Source: SHWB01 sp050246875
Lineage (GTDB): Bacteria > Pseudomonadota > Alphaproteobacteria > UBA6615
DNA: 64,000 bases
Direction of reading: 5' to 3'
Assembly (NCBI GenBank): GCA_050246875.1
Contig: JBFWVF010000003.1
Span: 186,001-250,000 of the forward strand
Part shown: positions 18,197 through 26,547 of the stretch, piece after piece
Layout: the number at the start of each line of letters is the position of its first letter
Position numbering within the stretch: the stretch's first letter is position 1
Position numbers and translations under genes: made by a program
The notes under the pieces: generated by a model
Told to the model about the DNA's origin: nothing
What the model saw: the letters and a program-made list of their open reading frames with translations, nothing else
The model's database searches: none

Positions 18197-18727
18197 ATGG
18201 CCCGTCCCATCCGCCGCGTCGTCACCGGCACGCTGCCCGACGGCCGGTCCACCGCCATCCTCGACGGCGTGGCGCCCAACGTCATGGTCCGCCGCGCCGC
18301 CGGTTGGACATCGACCGTGCTGTGGCACACCGATGCGATGCCGGCGCGCTACGCCGGCGATGACCGCTCGCTCGGCACTTTCCCGGTGGCCCCGCCGCCT
18401 GCGGGCACCATCTTCCGCGTCGTCGAGTTTCCGCCCGAGGCCGAGAAGCGCGCCGAGGGCGACAATGCCGCCGTGCTCGCCGAACTGGGCCTCGACAGCC
18501 ATGCCGGGGGCGGCGTTGCGGCGGCGCATCGCACCCTGCACAAAACCGACACGGTGGACTACGTGATCATCCTGTCCGGCGAGATCGACATGCTGCTCGA
18601 CGACGGCGAGGTGCATCTCGCCGCCGGCGACGTGCTGGTGCAGCAGGGCACCCTGCACGGCTTCGTCAACCGCGGCCGCGAGCCCTGCGTCGTCGCGGCG
18701 ATTCTCGTCGACGCGCGCGGCGCCTAG
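18197..18727 (+). CDS. Cupin domain-containing protein
   Basis: A 176-residue protein with one recognisable cupin barrel in the C-terminal half: HKTDTVDYVIILSGEIDMLLDDG near residue 115, then LAAGDVLVQQGTLHGFVNRG near residue 142. The metal-binding His of the first motif is less obvious than usual; His in LHGFVNRG is the second-motif ligand. The N-terminal 100 residues form an extra region shared by similar proteins encoded near SDR genes. Role unknown; such proteins may be isomerases, dioxygenases or binding proteins. It follows the SDR gene closely. Confidence 0.8.
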   Translation: MARPIRRVVTGTLPDGRSTAILDGVAPNVMVRRAAGWTSTVLWHTDAMPARYAGDDRSLGTFPVAPPPAGTIFRVVEFPPEAEKRAEGDNAAVLAELGLDSHAGGGVAAAHRTLHKTDTVDYVIILSGEIDMLLDDGEVHLAAGDVLVQQGTLHGFVNRGREPCVVAAILVDARGA

Positions 18728-18736
18728 GCGGTCACC

Positions 18737-19084
18737 ATGGCGGGCGATCTCGTCACCCTCGCGCTGGGCCTCGTCGCCGAACCGGTGACGCTGGTCGGCT
18801 GCCTGCTGATCGGCGTCGGCGCGCGCAGCTTCGGCCTGGTCCTGCGCTTCGCCGCGCTGTGGGGCGTGGCCCTGCAGCTCTTCTCCGTGGCGCTCGGCCG
18901 CTGGTCGCTGCTGGAGCCGGAGGGACTGGCGATCGCGACGGTCCTGCGCGTCGTCGCCGTCGTCGCGCTGGCGCTGGCGATCCACGCCCTCGCCCGCCGG
19001 GTGCTGCGCAACCGGGACGGCGGCGGCACGCGGCCCGGTAACGGCGACCGCCGCAAGCCGCCGCCGCTGCGGCGCGTGAAGTAG
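18737..19084 (+). CDS. Small membrane protein of unknown function
   Basis: A 115-residue protein with two or three hydrophobic helices (about residues 4-25, 30-50 and 62-86) and a short polar, Arg/Pro-rich C-terminus (KPPPLRRVK) probably facing the cytoplasm. I do not recognise a family. It starts ten bases after the cupin stop and ends 19 bases before a strong hairpin, so it is probably the last gene of the SDR-cupin transcript. Codon use looks typical for the region. Confidence 0.6.
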   Translation: MAGDLVTLALGLVAEPVTLVGCLLIGVGARSFGLVLRFAALWGVALQLFSVALGRWSLLEPEGLAIATVLRVVAVVALALAIHALARRVLRNRDGGGTRPGNGDRRKPPPLRRVK

Positions 19085-19102
19085 CGCGGGCCGGAATCGA
19101 AG

Positions 19103-19134
19103 AAGGCCGCCCGGCGGGCGGCACGGGCGGCCTT
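19103..19134 (+). terminator. Hairpin terminator after the SDR-cupin-membrane protein transcript
   Basis: A perfect 10-bp stem (AAGGCCGCCC, 19103-19112, with GGGCGGCCTT, 19125-19134) with a 12-base loop begins 19 bases past the stop codon. The T-rich tail is weak (TTCCTCT), so termination may be partial, but no other function is apparent. Confidence 0.6.
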
Positions 19135-19289
19135 CCTCTGGGGGGACCGGCAAGGGCGTACGGGGGGCGCACGCCGTTCCGCCGGCTCGGCCTGACCGCG
19201 CCGGCCGGCCGCTTGTGCGATCCGTTCCGGTACGGCCGGGCCAACTCGACCCTCTGGTCTCGCCTTCGCTAGGGGGCGATAGCTAAGAC

Positions 19290-19373
19290 CGACATTTTCA
19301 ATATGCCCAATCACAGATATTTCGAATAGCGAATTTATTTGCCCAATATGATCGACATATACGATATTAAGAC
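19290..19373 (+). promoter_or_regulatory. AT-rich control region of the LysR-type regulator gene
   Basis: The 84 bases before the regulator ATG are strikingly AT-rich in this GC-rich chromosome. A symmetrical site TTCGAATAGCGAA (19321-19333) has the T-N11-A form of LysR-family operators with TTCG/CGAA arms. The word GCCCAAT occurs twice (near 19304 and 19341). Autoregulation by the LysR protein is the simplest reading. No divergent gene lies directly to the left, so any other target is elsewhere. Confidence 0.5.
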
Positions 19374-20228
19374 ATGGATATCGCTCACGCCCGCACGTTT
19401 CTGGCGATCGCCGAGACCGGCAGCTTCCTCGCGGCGGCGGCCCGCCTCAACATCACCCAGTCGACCGTCAGCGCCCGCATCCGCACGCTGGAGCTGGAAG
19501 TCGGCCAGTCGCTGTTCGACCGCGGCCGCGCCGGCGCGCGCCTGACCGCCGCCGGCCGTCGCTTCCTCGCCTACGCCGCCAACATGACGCGGCTGTGGGA
19601 GCAGGCGCGCCAGGAACTGGCGCTGCCGCAGAACGCGCGCGGCGCCGTCGCCGTCGCCGGCCAGGTCAGCCTGTGGGACCGCATGCTGCCGGCCTTCCTC
19701 GCCTGGATGCAGGATTCCGCCCCCGACATCGCGCTGCGCATCGAGGTCGGCAGCGCGCCCGAGGTGATGCACCGCCTGGCCCAGGGTCTCGTCGGCATCG
19801 GCATCCTCTACGCGCCGCAGACGCGCCCCGGCTTCACCGTCGAGCATCTGTTCGACGACGAGCTGGTGCTGGCGCGCGCCGGCGCCGGCGAGGCCGGGCC
19901 GGGCAATCCCGGCTACGTCTTCGTCGACTGGGGCCCGGACTTCCTCGCCGCGCACGGCGAGGCGTGGCCGGACGCGCCGGCGCCGTCGGTCGCCGTCGAG
20001 ATCGGCGCGCTCGGCCTGCAATGCGTGCTCGACCGCGGCGGCTCGGGCTACTTCCCGCGCCGCATCCTCGAACCTCTCATCGCCGCCGGCCGCATCGCCG
20101 TCGAGGAGACCGCGCCGTCATTCCGCCGCGCCGCCTGGCTGGTGCGCGGCGCCGAAGCCGACGACGAGGTCATCGGCACCGCGCTCGACGGCCTGCGCGC
20201 GGTCGCTCGGGCCCAGGCGGCGGGATAG
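19374..20228 (+). CDS. LysR family transcriptional regulator
   Basis: A 284-residue regulator. The winged helix-turn-helix spans about residues 1-60 (MDIAHARTFLAIAETGSFL, then LNITQSTVSARIRTLE), and LFDRGRAGARLTAAGRRFL completes the family signature. The remainder is the periplasmic-binding-protein-like effector domain. LysR proteins usually activate a neighbouring operon in response to a small molecule and repress themselves, but the next gene is convergent and the upstream genes run towards it, so the target is not obvious. Confidence 0.93.
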   Translation: MDIAHARTFLAIAETGSFLAAAARLNITQSTVSARIRTLELEVGQSLFDRGRAGARLTAAGRRFLAYAANMTRLWEQARQELALPQNARGAVAVAGQVSLWDRMLPAFLAWMQDSAPDIALRIEVGSAPEVMHRLAQGLVGIGILYAPQTRPGFTVEHLFDDELVLARAGAGEAGPGNPGYVFVDWGPDFLAAHGEAWPDAPAPSVAVEIGALGLQCVLDRGGSGYFPRRILEPLIAAGRIAVEETAPSFRRAAWLVRGAEADDEVIGTALDGLRAVARAQAAG

Positions 20229-20239
20229 CAGTCCTGTTT

Positions 20240-21052
20240 TCAGCGATGTGTCAGCGTGACGGCACAAGCACGATCGTTACCCGTCATCGAGATCTGATCT
20301 TTATCAAGTAACGCTAAGTAGTAAATCGAAGGCCTGTCAGGAATAACGAGCGCGGCTTCGCTCGCACCAGTCTTTGCGACCGACCCGAATTGAAGCTCGT
20401 GGGCGAGAAATGCAACCATTTCACCACCAACCGCACCCGTGAGCAGCAACTCCTCGCCACGCGTGGCTTCCACCACAAACTCTTGCTGCGTCAGCGTGAT
20501 CGGCCCCGACTCAAATGGGCACTCGCCTTCCATATCGGCGTGATAGTTGCCACCGACTTGGCGGATCGTCTCGCTTTGCAATCTCGCGCCGGAAAGATGT
20601 GCCTGAATCTGGGCAAGAAGCGACGAGGCGACGAGAGGCACCAGCTTTCGCGACCCATCCGGCATTCGCGCCATCCCCTTCGCCGATTGCAGCCAGGCCA
20701 CGAACGGCGCCTTCTCGCGATAACGTGCCTGCATGAACGTGACCGTGATCCGCGCATCGCGCATGGTCATGAGCGAATCGATATAGTCGACTGCAACAGC
20801 ATCGGCCGACAGATTCAGTATTCTGCCACGATATTCGATCAGGAAGCGGCTCAGCGACTCGCCCAGGCCGGCGGGATTGCTAGCGATCAGAAGGTCGATC
20901 GCCGCAGCGTCTTTGAACCTCTCAGAAAACTCAAAGGCCGACCCAGCCTTTGAGGGAAGAGGGTCTGGCGTAGGAAACCGTATGGATTCCGCAGGCGCGG
21001 TCCGAACCAACACCAATGTCGCCAAAATAGCGAATGCATACACCGCCCGCAT
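20240..21052 (-). CDS. Exported protein of unknown function, atypical composition
   Basis: A 270-residue protein with a Sec-type signal peptide (MRAVYAFAILATLVLVRTAPAES, cleavage probably after APA). I recognise no domain in the mature part, which has two Cys residues (in GECPFESG near residue 177 and DRACAVTL near residue 263) that could pair in the periplasm. Base and codon use differ visibly from every neighbour: AT-ending codons, Lys and Ile codons such as AAA and ATA, and far fewer GCC/CGC runs. That suggests recent acquisition. It is convergent with the LysR gene (11-base gap) and upstream of sdhB on the same strand. Confidence 0.65.
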   Translation of the reverse strand: MRAVYAFAILATLVLVRTAPAESIRFPTPDPLPSKAGSAFEFSERFKDAAAIDLLIASNPAGLGESLSRFLIEYRGRILNLSADAVAVDYIDSLMTMRDARITVTFMQARYREKAPFVAWLQSAKGMARMPDGSRKLVPLVASSLLAQIQAHLSGARLQSETIRQVGGNYHADMEGECPFESGPITLTQQEFVVEATRGEELLLTGAVGGEMVAFLAHELQFGSVAKTGASEAALVIPDRPSIYYLALLDKDQISMTGNDRACAVTLTHR

Positions 21053-21151
21053 GATCGCCCCCCTGCCGGTGTAGACAGAGACGATACTACGTGGCGCGAA
21101 TGACTGTGCGCCCGAAAGTCGATCAGCCGAAGTTAAGCGGTTGGCGCCCGG

Positions 21152-21931
21152 TCACACCTGGCGCGCCACCATCATGCGCTTGATCTCGGCGATGGCCTTG
21201 GCCGGGTTCAGGCTCTTCGGGCAGGTCTTGGCGCAGTTCATGATGGTGTGGCAGCGGTAGAGGCGGAACGGATCCTCGAGCTGGTCGAGGCGCTCGCCCG
21301 TCGCCTCGTCGCGGCTGTCGATCAGCCAGCGATAGGCCTGCAGCAGGATGGCCGGACCGAGATAGCGCTCGCCGTTCCACCAGTAGCTCGGGCACGAGGT
21401 CGAGCAGCAGGCGCAGAGGATGCACTCGTAGAGGCCGTCGAGCTTGGCGCGGTCCTCGGGCGACTGCAGGCGCTCGCGCTCGGGCGCCAGCGTGTCGGCC
21501 TTGAGCCACGGCTCGATCTGCCGGTACTGGGCGAAGAAGTGCGTCTGGTCCGGCACCAGGTCCTTGATCACCGGCTGGTGCGGCAGCGGGTAGACGCGCA
21601 CCTCGCCCTTCACGTCGGCGATGTACTTGGTGCAGGCCAGCGTGTTGGTGCCGTCGATGTTCATCGCGCACGAGCCGCACACGCCCTCGCGGCAGGAGCG
21701 GCGGAACGTCAGCGTCGGGTCGATCTCGTTCTTGATCTTGATCAGCGCGTCGAGAACCATCGGCGGGCAGTCGGCGAGGTCGACCGTGTAGGTGTCGAGG
21801 CGCGGATTGGCACCGTCGTCGGGCGACCAGCGGTAGACGCGGAAAATCCTGGGGTTCTTCGCCCCCGCCGGCGCCGGCCAGGTCTTGCCGGCCGTGACCT
21901 TCGAATTCTTCGGCAACGTGAACTCGGCCAT
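21152..21931 (-). CDS. sdhB: Succinate dehydrogenase iron-sulfur subunit
   Basis: A 259-residue electron-transfer subunit of respiratory complex II. The 2Fe-2S cluster ligands are in SCREGVCGSCAMN near residue 74, with a fourth Cys in LACTKY. The 4Fe-4S and 3Fe-4S ligands are in YECILCACCSTSCPSYWW near residue 170 and RCHTIMNCAKTCPK near residue 227. It carries electrons from the SdhA flavin to quinone at the SdhCD membrane anchor. It is the last gene of sdhCDAB, 43 bases after sdhA. Confidence 0.98.
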   Translation of the reverse strand: MAEFTLPKNSKVTAGKTWPAPAGAKNPRIFRVYRWSPDDGANPRLDTYTVDLADCPPMVLDALIKIKNEIDPTLTFRRSCREGVCGSCAMNIDGTNTLACTKYIADVKGEVRVYPLPHQPVIKDLVPDQTHFFAQYRQIEPWLKADTLAPERERLQSPEDRAKLDGLYECILCACCSTSCPSYWWNGERYLGPAILLQAYRWLIDSRDEATGERLDQLEDPFRLYRCHTIMNCAKTCPKSLNPAKAIAEIKRMMVARQV

Positions 21932-21974
21932 CTCGCGGTCTCTCGTCTGGTCGGACGCTAAGCGGGGCGGTGCA

Positions 21975-23765
21975 TCAGTAGACGCGCGCCTTCGGCGGGA
22001 AGCTCTGGACCTCGTTGGTCATCGGCTGCTGGTGCACCGGGCGGTAGTCGATGCGCGAGCGGCCCTTGTCGTCGACCCAGCAGATGGTGTGCTTCATCCA
22101 GTTGGCGTCGTCGCGCTCCGCGTAGTCCTCGCGGGCATGCGCGCCGCGGCTCTCGGTGCGGTTGACCGCCGAATCGATGGTCGCCACCGCCTGGTACATG
22201 AGGTTCTCGAGTTCCAGCGTCTCGACGAGGTCGGAGTTCCACACCAGCGAGCGGTCGCTGACCGACAAATCCTGCATGCCGCCCCAGATCTTCTTCATCT
22301 GGTCGGCGCCCTCCTGCAGCACCTCGCCGGTGCGGAAGACGGCGCAGTTCGACTGCATCGTGCGCTGCATGTCGAGGCGCAGCTTCGCCGTCTTCGTGCC
22401 GCCCTTGGCGTGGCGCAGGCGGTCGAAGCGCGCCAGCGCCGCGTCGCCGGCATCGGCCGGCAGCGGCTTGTGGCTCTGGCCCGGCTTCACCATCTCGGCG
22501 GCGCGCTCGGCGGCGGCGCGGCCGAAGACGACGAGGTCGAGCAGCGAGTTGGAGCCGAGGCGGTTGGCGCCGTGCACCGACACGCAGGCCGCCTCGCCGA
22601 TCGCCATCAGCCCGGTCACCGGCACGTCGGGATCGTCGCCGACCTTGGTCATCACCTCGCCGCGCCAGTTGGTCGGCACGCCGCCCATGTTGTAGTGGCA
22701 GGTCGGCAGCACCGGGATCGGCTCGCGCGTCACGTCGACGCCGGCGAAGATGCGCGCCGTCTCGGCGATGCCGGGCAGGCGCTGGTGGATCACCGCCGGG
22801 TCGAGGTGCTCGAGGTGCAGGTGGATGTGGTCCTTGTTCGGCCCGCAGCCGCGCCCCTCGCGGATCTCGATGGTCATCGAGCGCGCCACGACGTCGCGCG
22901 AGGCGAGGTCCTTGGCGTGCGGCGCGTAGCGCTCCATGAAGCGCTCGCCCTCGGAATTGGTGACGTAGCCGCCCTCGCCGCGCACGCCCTCGGTGATGAG
23001 GCAGCCGGCGCCGTAGATGCCCGTCGGATGGAACTGCACGAATTCCATGTCCTCGAGCGGGATGCCGGCGCGCGCCGCCATGGCCGAGCCGTCGCCGGTC
23101 TGCGTGTGGGCGCCGGTGCAGGAGAAGTAGGCGCGGCCGTAGCCGCCGCTCGCCAGCACCGTCTGGTGCGCGCGGAAGCGGTGGATGGTGCCGTCGGCGA
23201 GGTTCCAGGCCATCACGCCGCGGCAGGCGCCGTCCTCCATGATGAGGTCGAGCGCGATGTACTCGATGAAGAACTCGGCGTTGTGCTTCAGCGACTGCTG
23301 GTAGAGCGTGTGCAGGATGGCGTGGCCGGTACGGTCCGCCGCCGCCGCCGTGCGGTGTGCCGGCGGGCCCTCGCCGTACTCGGTGGTCATGCCGCCGAAC
23401 GGGCGCTGGTAGATCTTGCCGGCGTTGGTGCGGCTGAACGGCACGCCCTGGTGCTCCAGCTCGATCACCGCCGGCACCGCCTCGCGCACCATGTATTCGA
23501 TGGCGTCCTGGTCGCCGAGCCAGTCGGCGCCCTTGACGGTGTCGTACATGTGCCAGCGCCAGTCGTCCTTGCCCATGTTGCCGAGCGAGGCCGAGATGCC
23601 GCCCTGCGCGGCGACCGTGTGCGAGCGTGTCGGGAACACCTTGGTCAGGCACGCCGTGCGCAGGCCCTTCTGGGCCATGCCGAAGGTGGCGCGCAGGCCG
23701 GCGCCGCCGGCGCCGACGACGACGATGTCGTAGCTGTGGTCGACGACGGTGTAGCTGGTACCCAT
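21975..23765 (-). CDS. sdhA: Succinate dehydrogenase flavoprotein subunit
   Basis: A 596-residue catalytic subunit that oxidises succinate to fumarate. The FAD dinucleotide motif is VVVGAGGAGLRA near residue 18, the FAD-linking His is in TRSHTVAAQGG near residue 47, and the active-site regions HPTGIYGAGCL, GANRLGSNSLLDLVVFGR and PTCHYNMGG are all present. The ATG at 23765 shares one base with the sdhD stop (TGATG); a TTG just upstream is less likely. Complete and of normal length. Confidence 0.98.
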   Translation of the reverse strand: MGTSYTVVDHSYDIVVVGAGGAGLRATFGMAQKGLRTACLTKVFPTRSHTVAAQGGISASLGNMGKDDWRWHMYDTVKGADWLGDQDAIEYMVREAVPAVIELEHQGVPFSRTNAGKIYQRPFGGMTTEYGEGPPAHRTAAAADRTGHAILHTLYQQSLKHNAEFFIEYIALDLIMEDGACRGVMAWNLADGTIHRFRAHQTVLASGGYGRAYFSCTGAHTQTGDGSAMAARAGIPLEDMEFVQFHPTGIYGAGCLITEGVRGEGGYVTNSEGERFMERYAPHAKDLASRDVVARSMTIEIREGRGCGPNKDHIHLHLEHLDPAVIHQRLPGIAETARIFAGVDVTREPIPVLPTCHYNMGGVPTNWRGEVMTKVGDDPDVPVTGLMAIGEAACVSVHGANRLGSNSLLDLVVFGRAAAERAAEMVKPGQSHKPLPADAGDAALARFDRLRHAKGGTKTAKLRLDMQRTMQSNCAVFRTGEVLQEGADQMKKIWGGMQDLSVSDRSLVWNSDLVETLELENLMYQAVATIDSAVNRTESRGAHAREDYAERDDANWMKHTICWVDDKGRSRIDYRPVHQQPMTNEVQSFPPKARVY

Positions 23766-24148
23766 CAATTGCCTCCGAGCGCGATGCGCAGCACCGACAC
23801 GATGGCCGCGAGCGCAAGGACCAGGGCCGCACCCTTCATCGCCAGCAGCAGGGCGATGCGGCAGCCCTCACGGTGGACGTAGTCCTCGATCACCACCTGC
23901 AGGCCGAGCGCGCCGTGCCAGAAGCCGATGGCGACGGCGAGGATCAGCAGGACGGCGCTGACCGGGTTGCGGATCCAGCCGATGGCGGCGGCATAGTCGC
24001 CGCCGGCGACGACGACCATCGAGACGAGGAACCACACGACCAGCGGCACCAGCGCGATGGCCGTGACCCGCTGCATCCACCAGTGATGCGTGCCCGACCT
24101 GGCCGAACCGAGGCCACGCGCGTGCGCGAGCGGCGTGCGAATGCTCAT
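23765..24148 (-). CDS. sdhD: Succinate dehydrogenase membrane anchor subunit
   Basis: A 127-residue protein with three membrane helices (about residues 29-50, 60-82 and 98-121). The segment GFWHGALGLQVVIEDYVH near residue 75 is the SdhD signature and includes a conserved His close to the heme and quinone site. With SdhC it anchors complex II in the inner membrane. Its stop overlaps the sdhA start by one base and it begins three bases after the sdhC stop. Confidence 0.95.
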   Translation of the reverse strand: MSIRTPLAHARGLGSARSGTHHWWMQRVTAIALVPLVVWFLVSMVVVAGGDYAAAIGWIRNPVSAVLLILAVAIGFWHGALGLQVVIEDYVHREGCRIALLLAMKGAALVLALAAIVSVLRIALGGN

Positions 24149-24151
24149 GCC

Positions 24152-24544
24152 TCAGCCCCCCCGTACGGCGTAGCCGGCGATCCACACCAGCACCGTCAGG
24201 ACGCCCGAGACGCCGACGACGATCCAGCCGCTGCGATAGGCGTCGGCGATCTCGAAGCCGTAGCCGGCGTCCCAGAACAGGTGACGCACCCCGTTACACA
24301 GGTGGTAGCAGAGCGACCAGGTGAAGCCGAGCAGAACCAGCCGGCCGACGATCGAGCCGTTGAACCACTGCACCGCGGCGAAGGCCTCGGGCCCGGCGGC
24401 GGCGGCGACCAGCCACCAGACCAGCAGCACCAGCCCCGCGGCGAGCGCCATGCCCGTGCCGCGGTGGAGTATCGACAGCACCGATGTGAGCTGCGGACGA
24501 TAGACCTGCAGGTGCGGCGATAGCGGACGTTCGTCGGCTGCCAT
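24152..24544 (-). CDS. sdhC: Succinate dehydrogenase cytochrome b556 subunit
   Basis: A 130-residue three-helix protein. The N-terminal RPLSPHLQVYRPQLTSVLSI segment and HRGTGMAL near residue 27 are the family signature, and the heme-ligand His lies in YHLCNGVRHLFWD near residue 84. The ATG at 24544 was preferred to further upstream codons because the conserved RPLSPHLQ start follows within a few residues. It is the first gene of sdhCDAB. Confidence 0.95.
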   Translation of the reverse strand: MAADERPLSPHLQVYRPQLTSVLSILHRGTGMALAAGLVLLVWWLVAAAAGPEAFAAVQWFNGSIVGRLVLLGFTWSLCYHLCNGVRHLFWDAGYGFEIADAYRSGWIVVGVSGVLTVLVWIAGYAVRGG

Positions 24545-24641
24545 GATCGCCTCGAGTCCCCCGACAATCCTTCCCTGGCCGCGTTCCGCGATCCCTGCGG
24601 TACGCCAACCGCGCGGGACGGATGCCGAGGCCCCTTTTCGT

Positions 24642-24670
24642 GGTGTAGACGGCCGGCGCCGCGCCGTCAA
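24642..24670 (-). promoter_or_regulatory. Candidate sdhC promoter
   Basis: On the minus strand TTGACG (24665-24670) and TACACC (24642-24647) are 17 bases apart, about 100 bases before the sdhC ATG. The -35 is good and the -10 is weak. The DnaA boxes at 24706-24754 lie just upstream of it, in a position where a bound protein could influence transcription. Confidence 0.4.
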
Positions 24671-24705
24671 CGCCGGCCCACGGGCGCCACCGGCGGCCCA
24701 TCCGG

Positions 24706-24754
24706 TGTGGATAAGCTGTGGAGGAACTGTGGTGTTCGCGCGCGATTATGCACA
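24706..24754. promoter_or_regulatory. Two consensus DnaA boxes upstream of sdhC
   Basis: TGTGGATAA at 24706-24714 is the exact complement of the strong DnaA box TTATCCACA. TTATGCACA at 24746-24754, in the opposite orientation, fits the relaxed consensus TTATNCACA. Between them CTGTGGAGG and CTGTGGTG are partial matches. Such spacing is seen at replication origins and at DnaA-regulated promoters. No AT-rich unwinding element or origin-associated gene is visible beside it, so a regulatory or titration site is at least as likely as an origin. Confidence 0.5.
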
Positions 24755-25592
24755 GGAATCTGCGCTCGCCGGACATTCGCGCGTTGCCGCCGGTGCCGCG
24801 GCGCGCCGACCATTCCGCCTGTACGCGAAGGCGTGAATGCGGGTCTCGCCCCATGTGGCACCGGCGGTTTCGACCGCCCCTGCCACGGCGCCGGCCCGGC
24901 CCCGCGGGGCCGCGACGGCGACAGGACGGAGACGGTCAGCGATCCTGCCGTGCGCGCGCCGCGAGGCGCCACCGCCCGGCAGGGTCAGGCAGACACCGCA
25001 TGCGGCCCACGTTGCCCCTGCCGCAAGGCCGGGGCGGTGGATGGCCGGTCCCTGCCGGTGCGGCGTCGGCCTCGCGGCCGCGGCGTCCGGTACCACGGGA
25101 TCCGCCGGGTTCGCGGGAAGGTCCATGCGGCATCGCCTCCGGGCGGCGTCGCGGGAGAAGGGCCGGCGGCAGGGACCGGTGGCGGCGCGCGAGCGGCGCC
25201 CCGGCATCGGCAGCCGGCACCGAGGCCGCGCAAGGCGTGAAGCCCGCGCGGCCGGTATGGCGGATCGGATCCCAGGGTTCTCGCCGGCCCGGGATTCCGA
25301 CGCGCCGGAGGCGATGTGGCGCCCGCGAGGGCGCGACCGACGCGCCGGCCGAAACGCCGCGATGCCCCTTCCCGCCCGTGGTCCGGGCCCCGCGCGACGG
25401 GGCCTCGTGCCGCGCGGGCTTCGGCCGCGCCCGGCACGGCTGCCGCCGGCAGCGCGCGACGCATCGGCCAGGGGTGCTGCGCGCGGCGGGCGGACGGGAC
25501 AGGGCCCGGCCGCGTCTGCGTAACGGGAAGGCGTCAGGAGCGGCGGATCCCGCGTCCGCGCACCTGGCGCCTTCTTCCGTTTCGAACCGCCG
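24755..25592. other. Gene-free GC-rich stretch
   Basis: About 840 bases without a gene I can support. Open frames exist on both strands, but their products are Arg/Ala/Pro/Gly mixtures without the codon-position pattern seen in real genes here. I see no tRNA, no known riboswitch and no repeat shared with the rest of the window. It separates the sdhC control region from the CitE-like gene. It may be a decayed gene or part of the DnaA-box locus. Confidence 0.55.
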
Positions 25593-26465
25593 TCAGTCGC
25601 GGCCGGCGAGCGCCGCCGCCAGCGCCAGCGTGCGCTCGGCCGTCGCGACGTGCAGGTTCTCGACCAGCCGGCCGTCGAGCACGGCGACGCCCCGGCCGGC
25701 GGCCAGCGCCTCGGCGTGGGCGGCGACGATGCGGCGGGCGTGCGCCACCGCCGCCTCGTCCGGCCCGAAGGCGGCATTGGCCGGGCCGATCTGCGACGGG
25801 TGGATCAATGTCTTGCCATCGAACCCCATGTCGCGGCCCTGGCGACAGACGGCGGCGAAACCCGCCGCGTCCGACAGGTCGAGGTGGACGCTGTCGAGCG
25901 CCGCGATGCCGGCGGCGCGCGCCGCCAGCACAACGAGGGAGAGGCTGGCGAGGAACGGGGTGCGGTCGGGCGTCGGCCGCGCGTTGAGGTCACGCCCGAG
26001 GTCTTCCGTCCCCGCCACCAGGCAGGTTACGCGCGGATGGGCGCGGGCGATCTCGGCCGCTGCCAGCACGCCGGCGGCGGTCTCGATCATGCACCAGAGC
26101 TGGAGGTCCGACGGCGCGCCGGCCGCCTCGAGCACGGCGACGGCGCCGCGCGCCGCCGCGGCGCTGCCGATCTTCGGCACCAGCACGGCGTCGGCGCCGG
26201 CCCGCGCCAGCGCGGCGAGGTCCGCCGCACCCCACGGCGTATCGAGGCCGTTGGCACGCACGATGCGTTCGCGCCAGCCGAAGCCGCCGGCCGCGAGCGT
26301 CGCCACGGCGCGGTCGCGCGCCGCCGGCTTGGCGTCGGGCGCGACCGAGTCCTCGAGGTCGAGGATGACGCCGTCGACCGGCAGCGTCGCCGCCTTGGCC
26401 AGCGCGCGCGCGTTGGCGGCCGGCGCGAACAGCACGCTGCGGCGCGGCCGCACGGGTTTCGTCAT
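25593..26465 (-). CDS. HpcH/HpaI aldolase / CitE-like CoA ester lyase
   Basis: A 290-residue TIM-barrel lyase of the CitE superfamily. It begins RPRRSVLFAPAANARALAKA and continues DGVILDLEDSVAPDAKPAAR near residue 31, containing the Mg-site acidic residues; the second metal ligand Glu is in WCMIETAAGV near residue 150. The C-terminal GFDGKTLIHPSQI near residue 214 is typical of malyl-CoA or citramalyl-CoA lyase-like enzymes. No CitD or CitF is nearby, so it is a stand-alone lyase. Cleavage of a malyl- or citramalyl-type CoA ester is likely but the exact substrate is open. Confidence 0.9.
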   Translation of the reverse strand: MTKPVRPRRSVLFAPAANARALAKAATLPVDGVILDLEDSVAPDAKPAARDRAVATLAAGGFGWRERIVRANGLDTPWGAADLAALARAGADAVLVPKIGSAAAARGAVAVLEAAGAPSDLQLWCMIETAAGVLAAAEIARAHPRVTCLVAGTEDLGRDLNARPTPDRTPFLASLSLVVLAARAAGIAALDSVHLDLSDAAGFAAVCRQGRDMGFDGKTLIHPSQIGPANAAFGPDEAAVAHARRIVAAHAEALAAGRGVAVLDGRLVENLHVATAERTLALAAALAGRD

Positions 26466-26547
26466 CGGGTCATGCTCCGGCTTGCGGACAGCGAGCGGCG
26501 ACTATAAGCCGGTGCGGTGACGCGGCAAGCCGCGGGGGAAGGCAGCC

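Noticed and set aside
24837..25523. Plus-strand frame of 228 codons in the gene-free stretch
   Set aside because: The product is dominated by Arg, Ala, Pro and Gly, there is no ribosome binding site, and it lacks the codon-position pattern of the real genes.
25575..25592. A TTTCGAACC word resembling a tRNA T-loop
   Set aside because: No acceptor, D or anticodon stems can be drawn around it on either strand.
24706..25592. Calling this region the chromosomal replication origin
   Set aside because: Two DnaA boxes are present, but there is no AT-rich unwinding element and no origin-linked gene (dnaA, hemE, parAB, gidA) nearby, and skew could not be computed.
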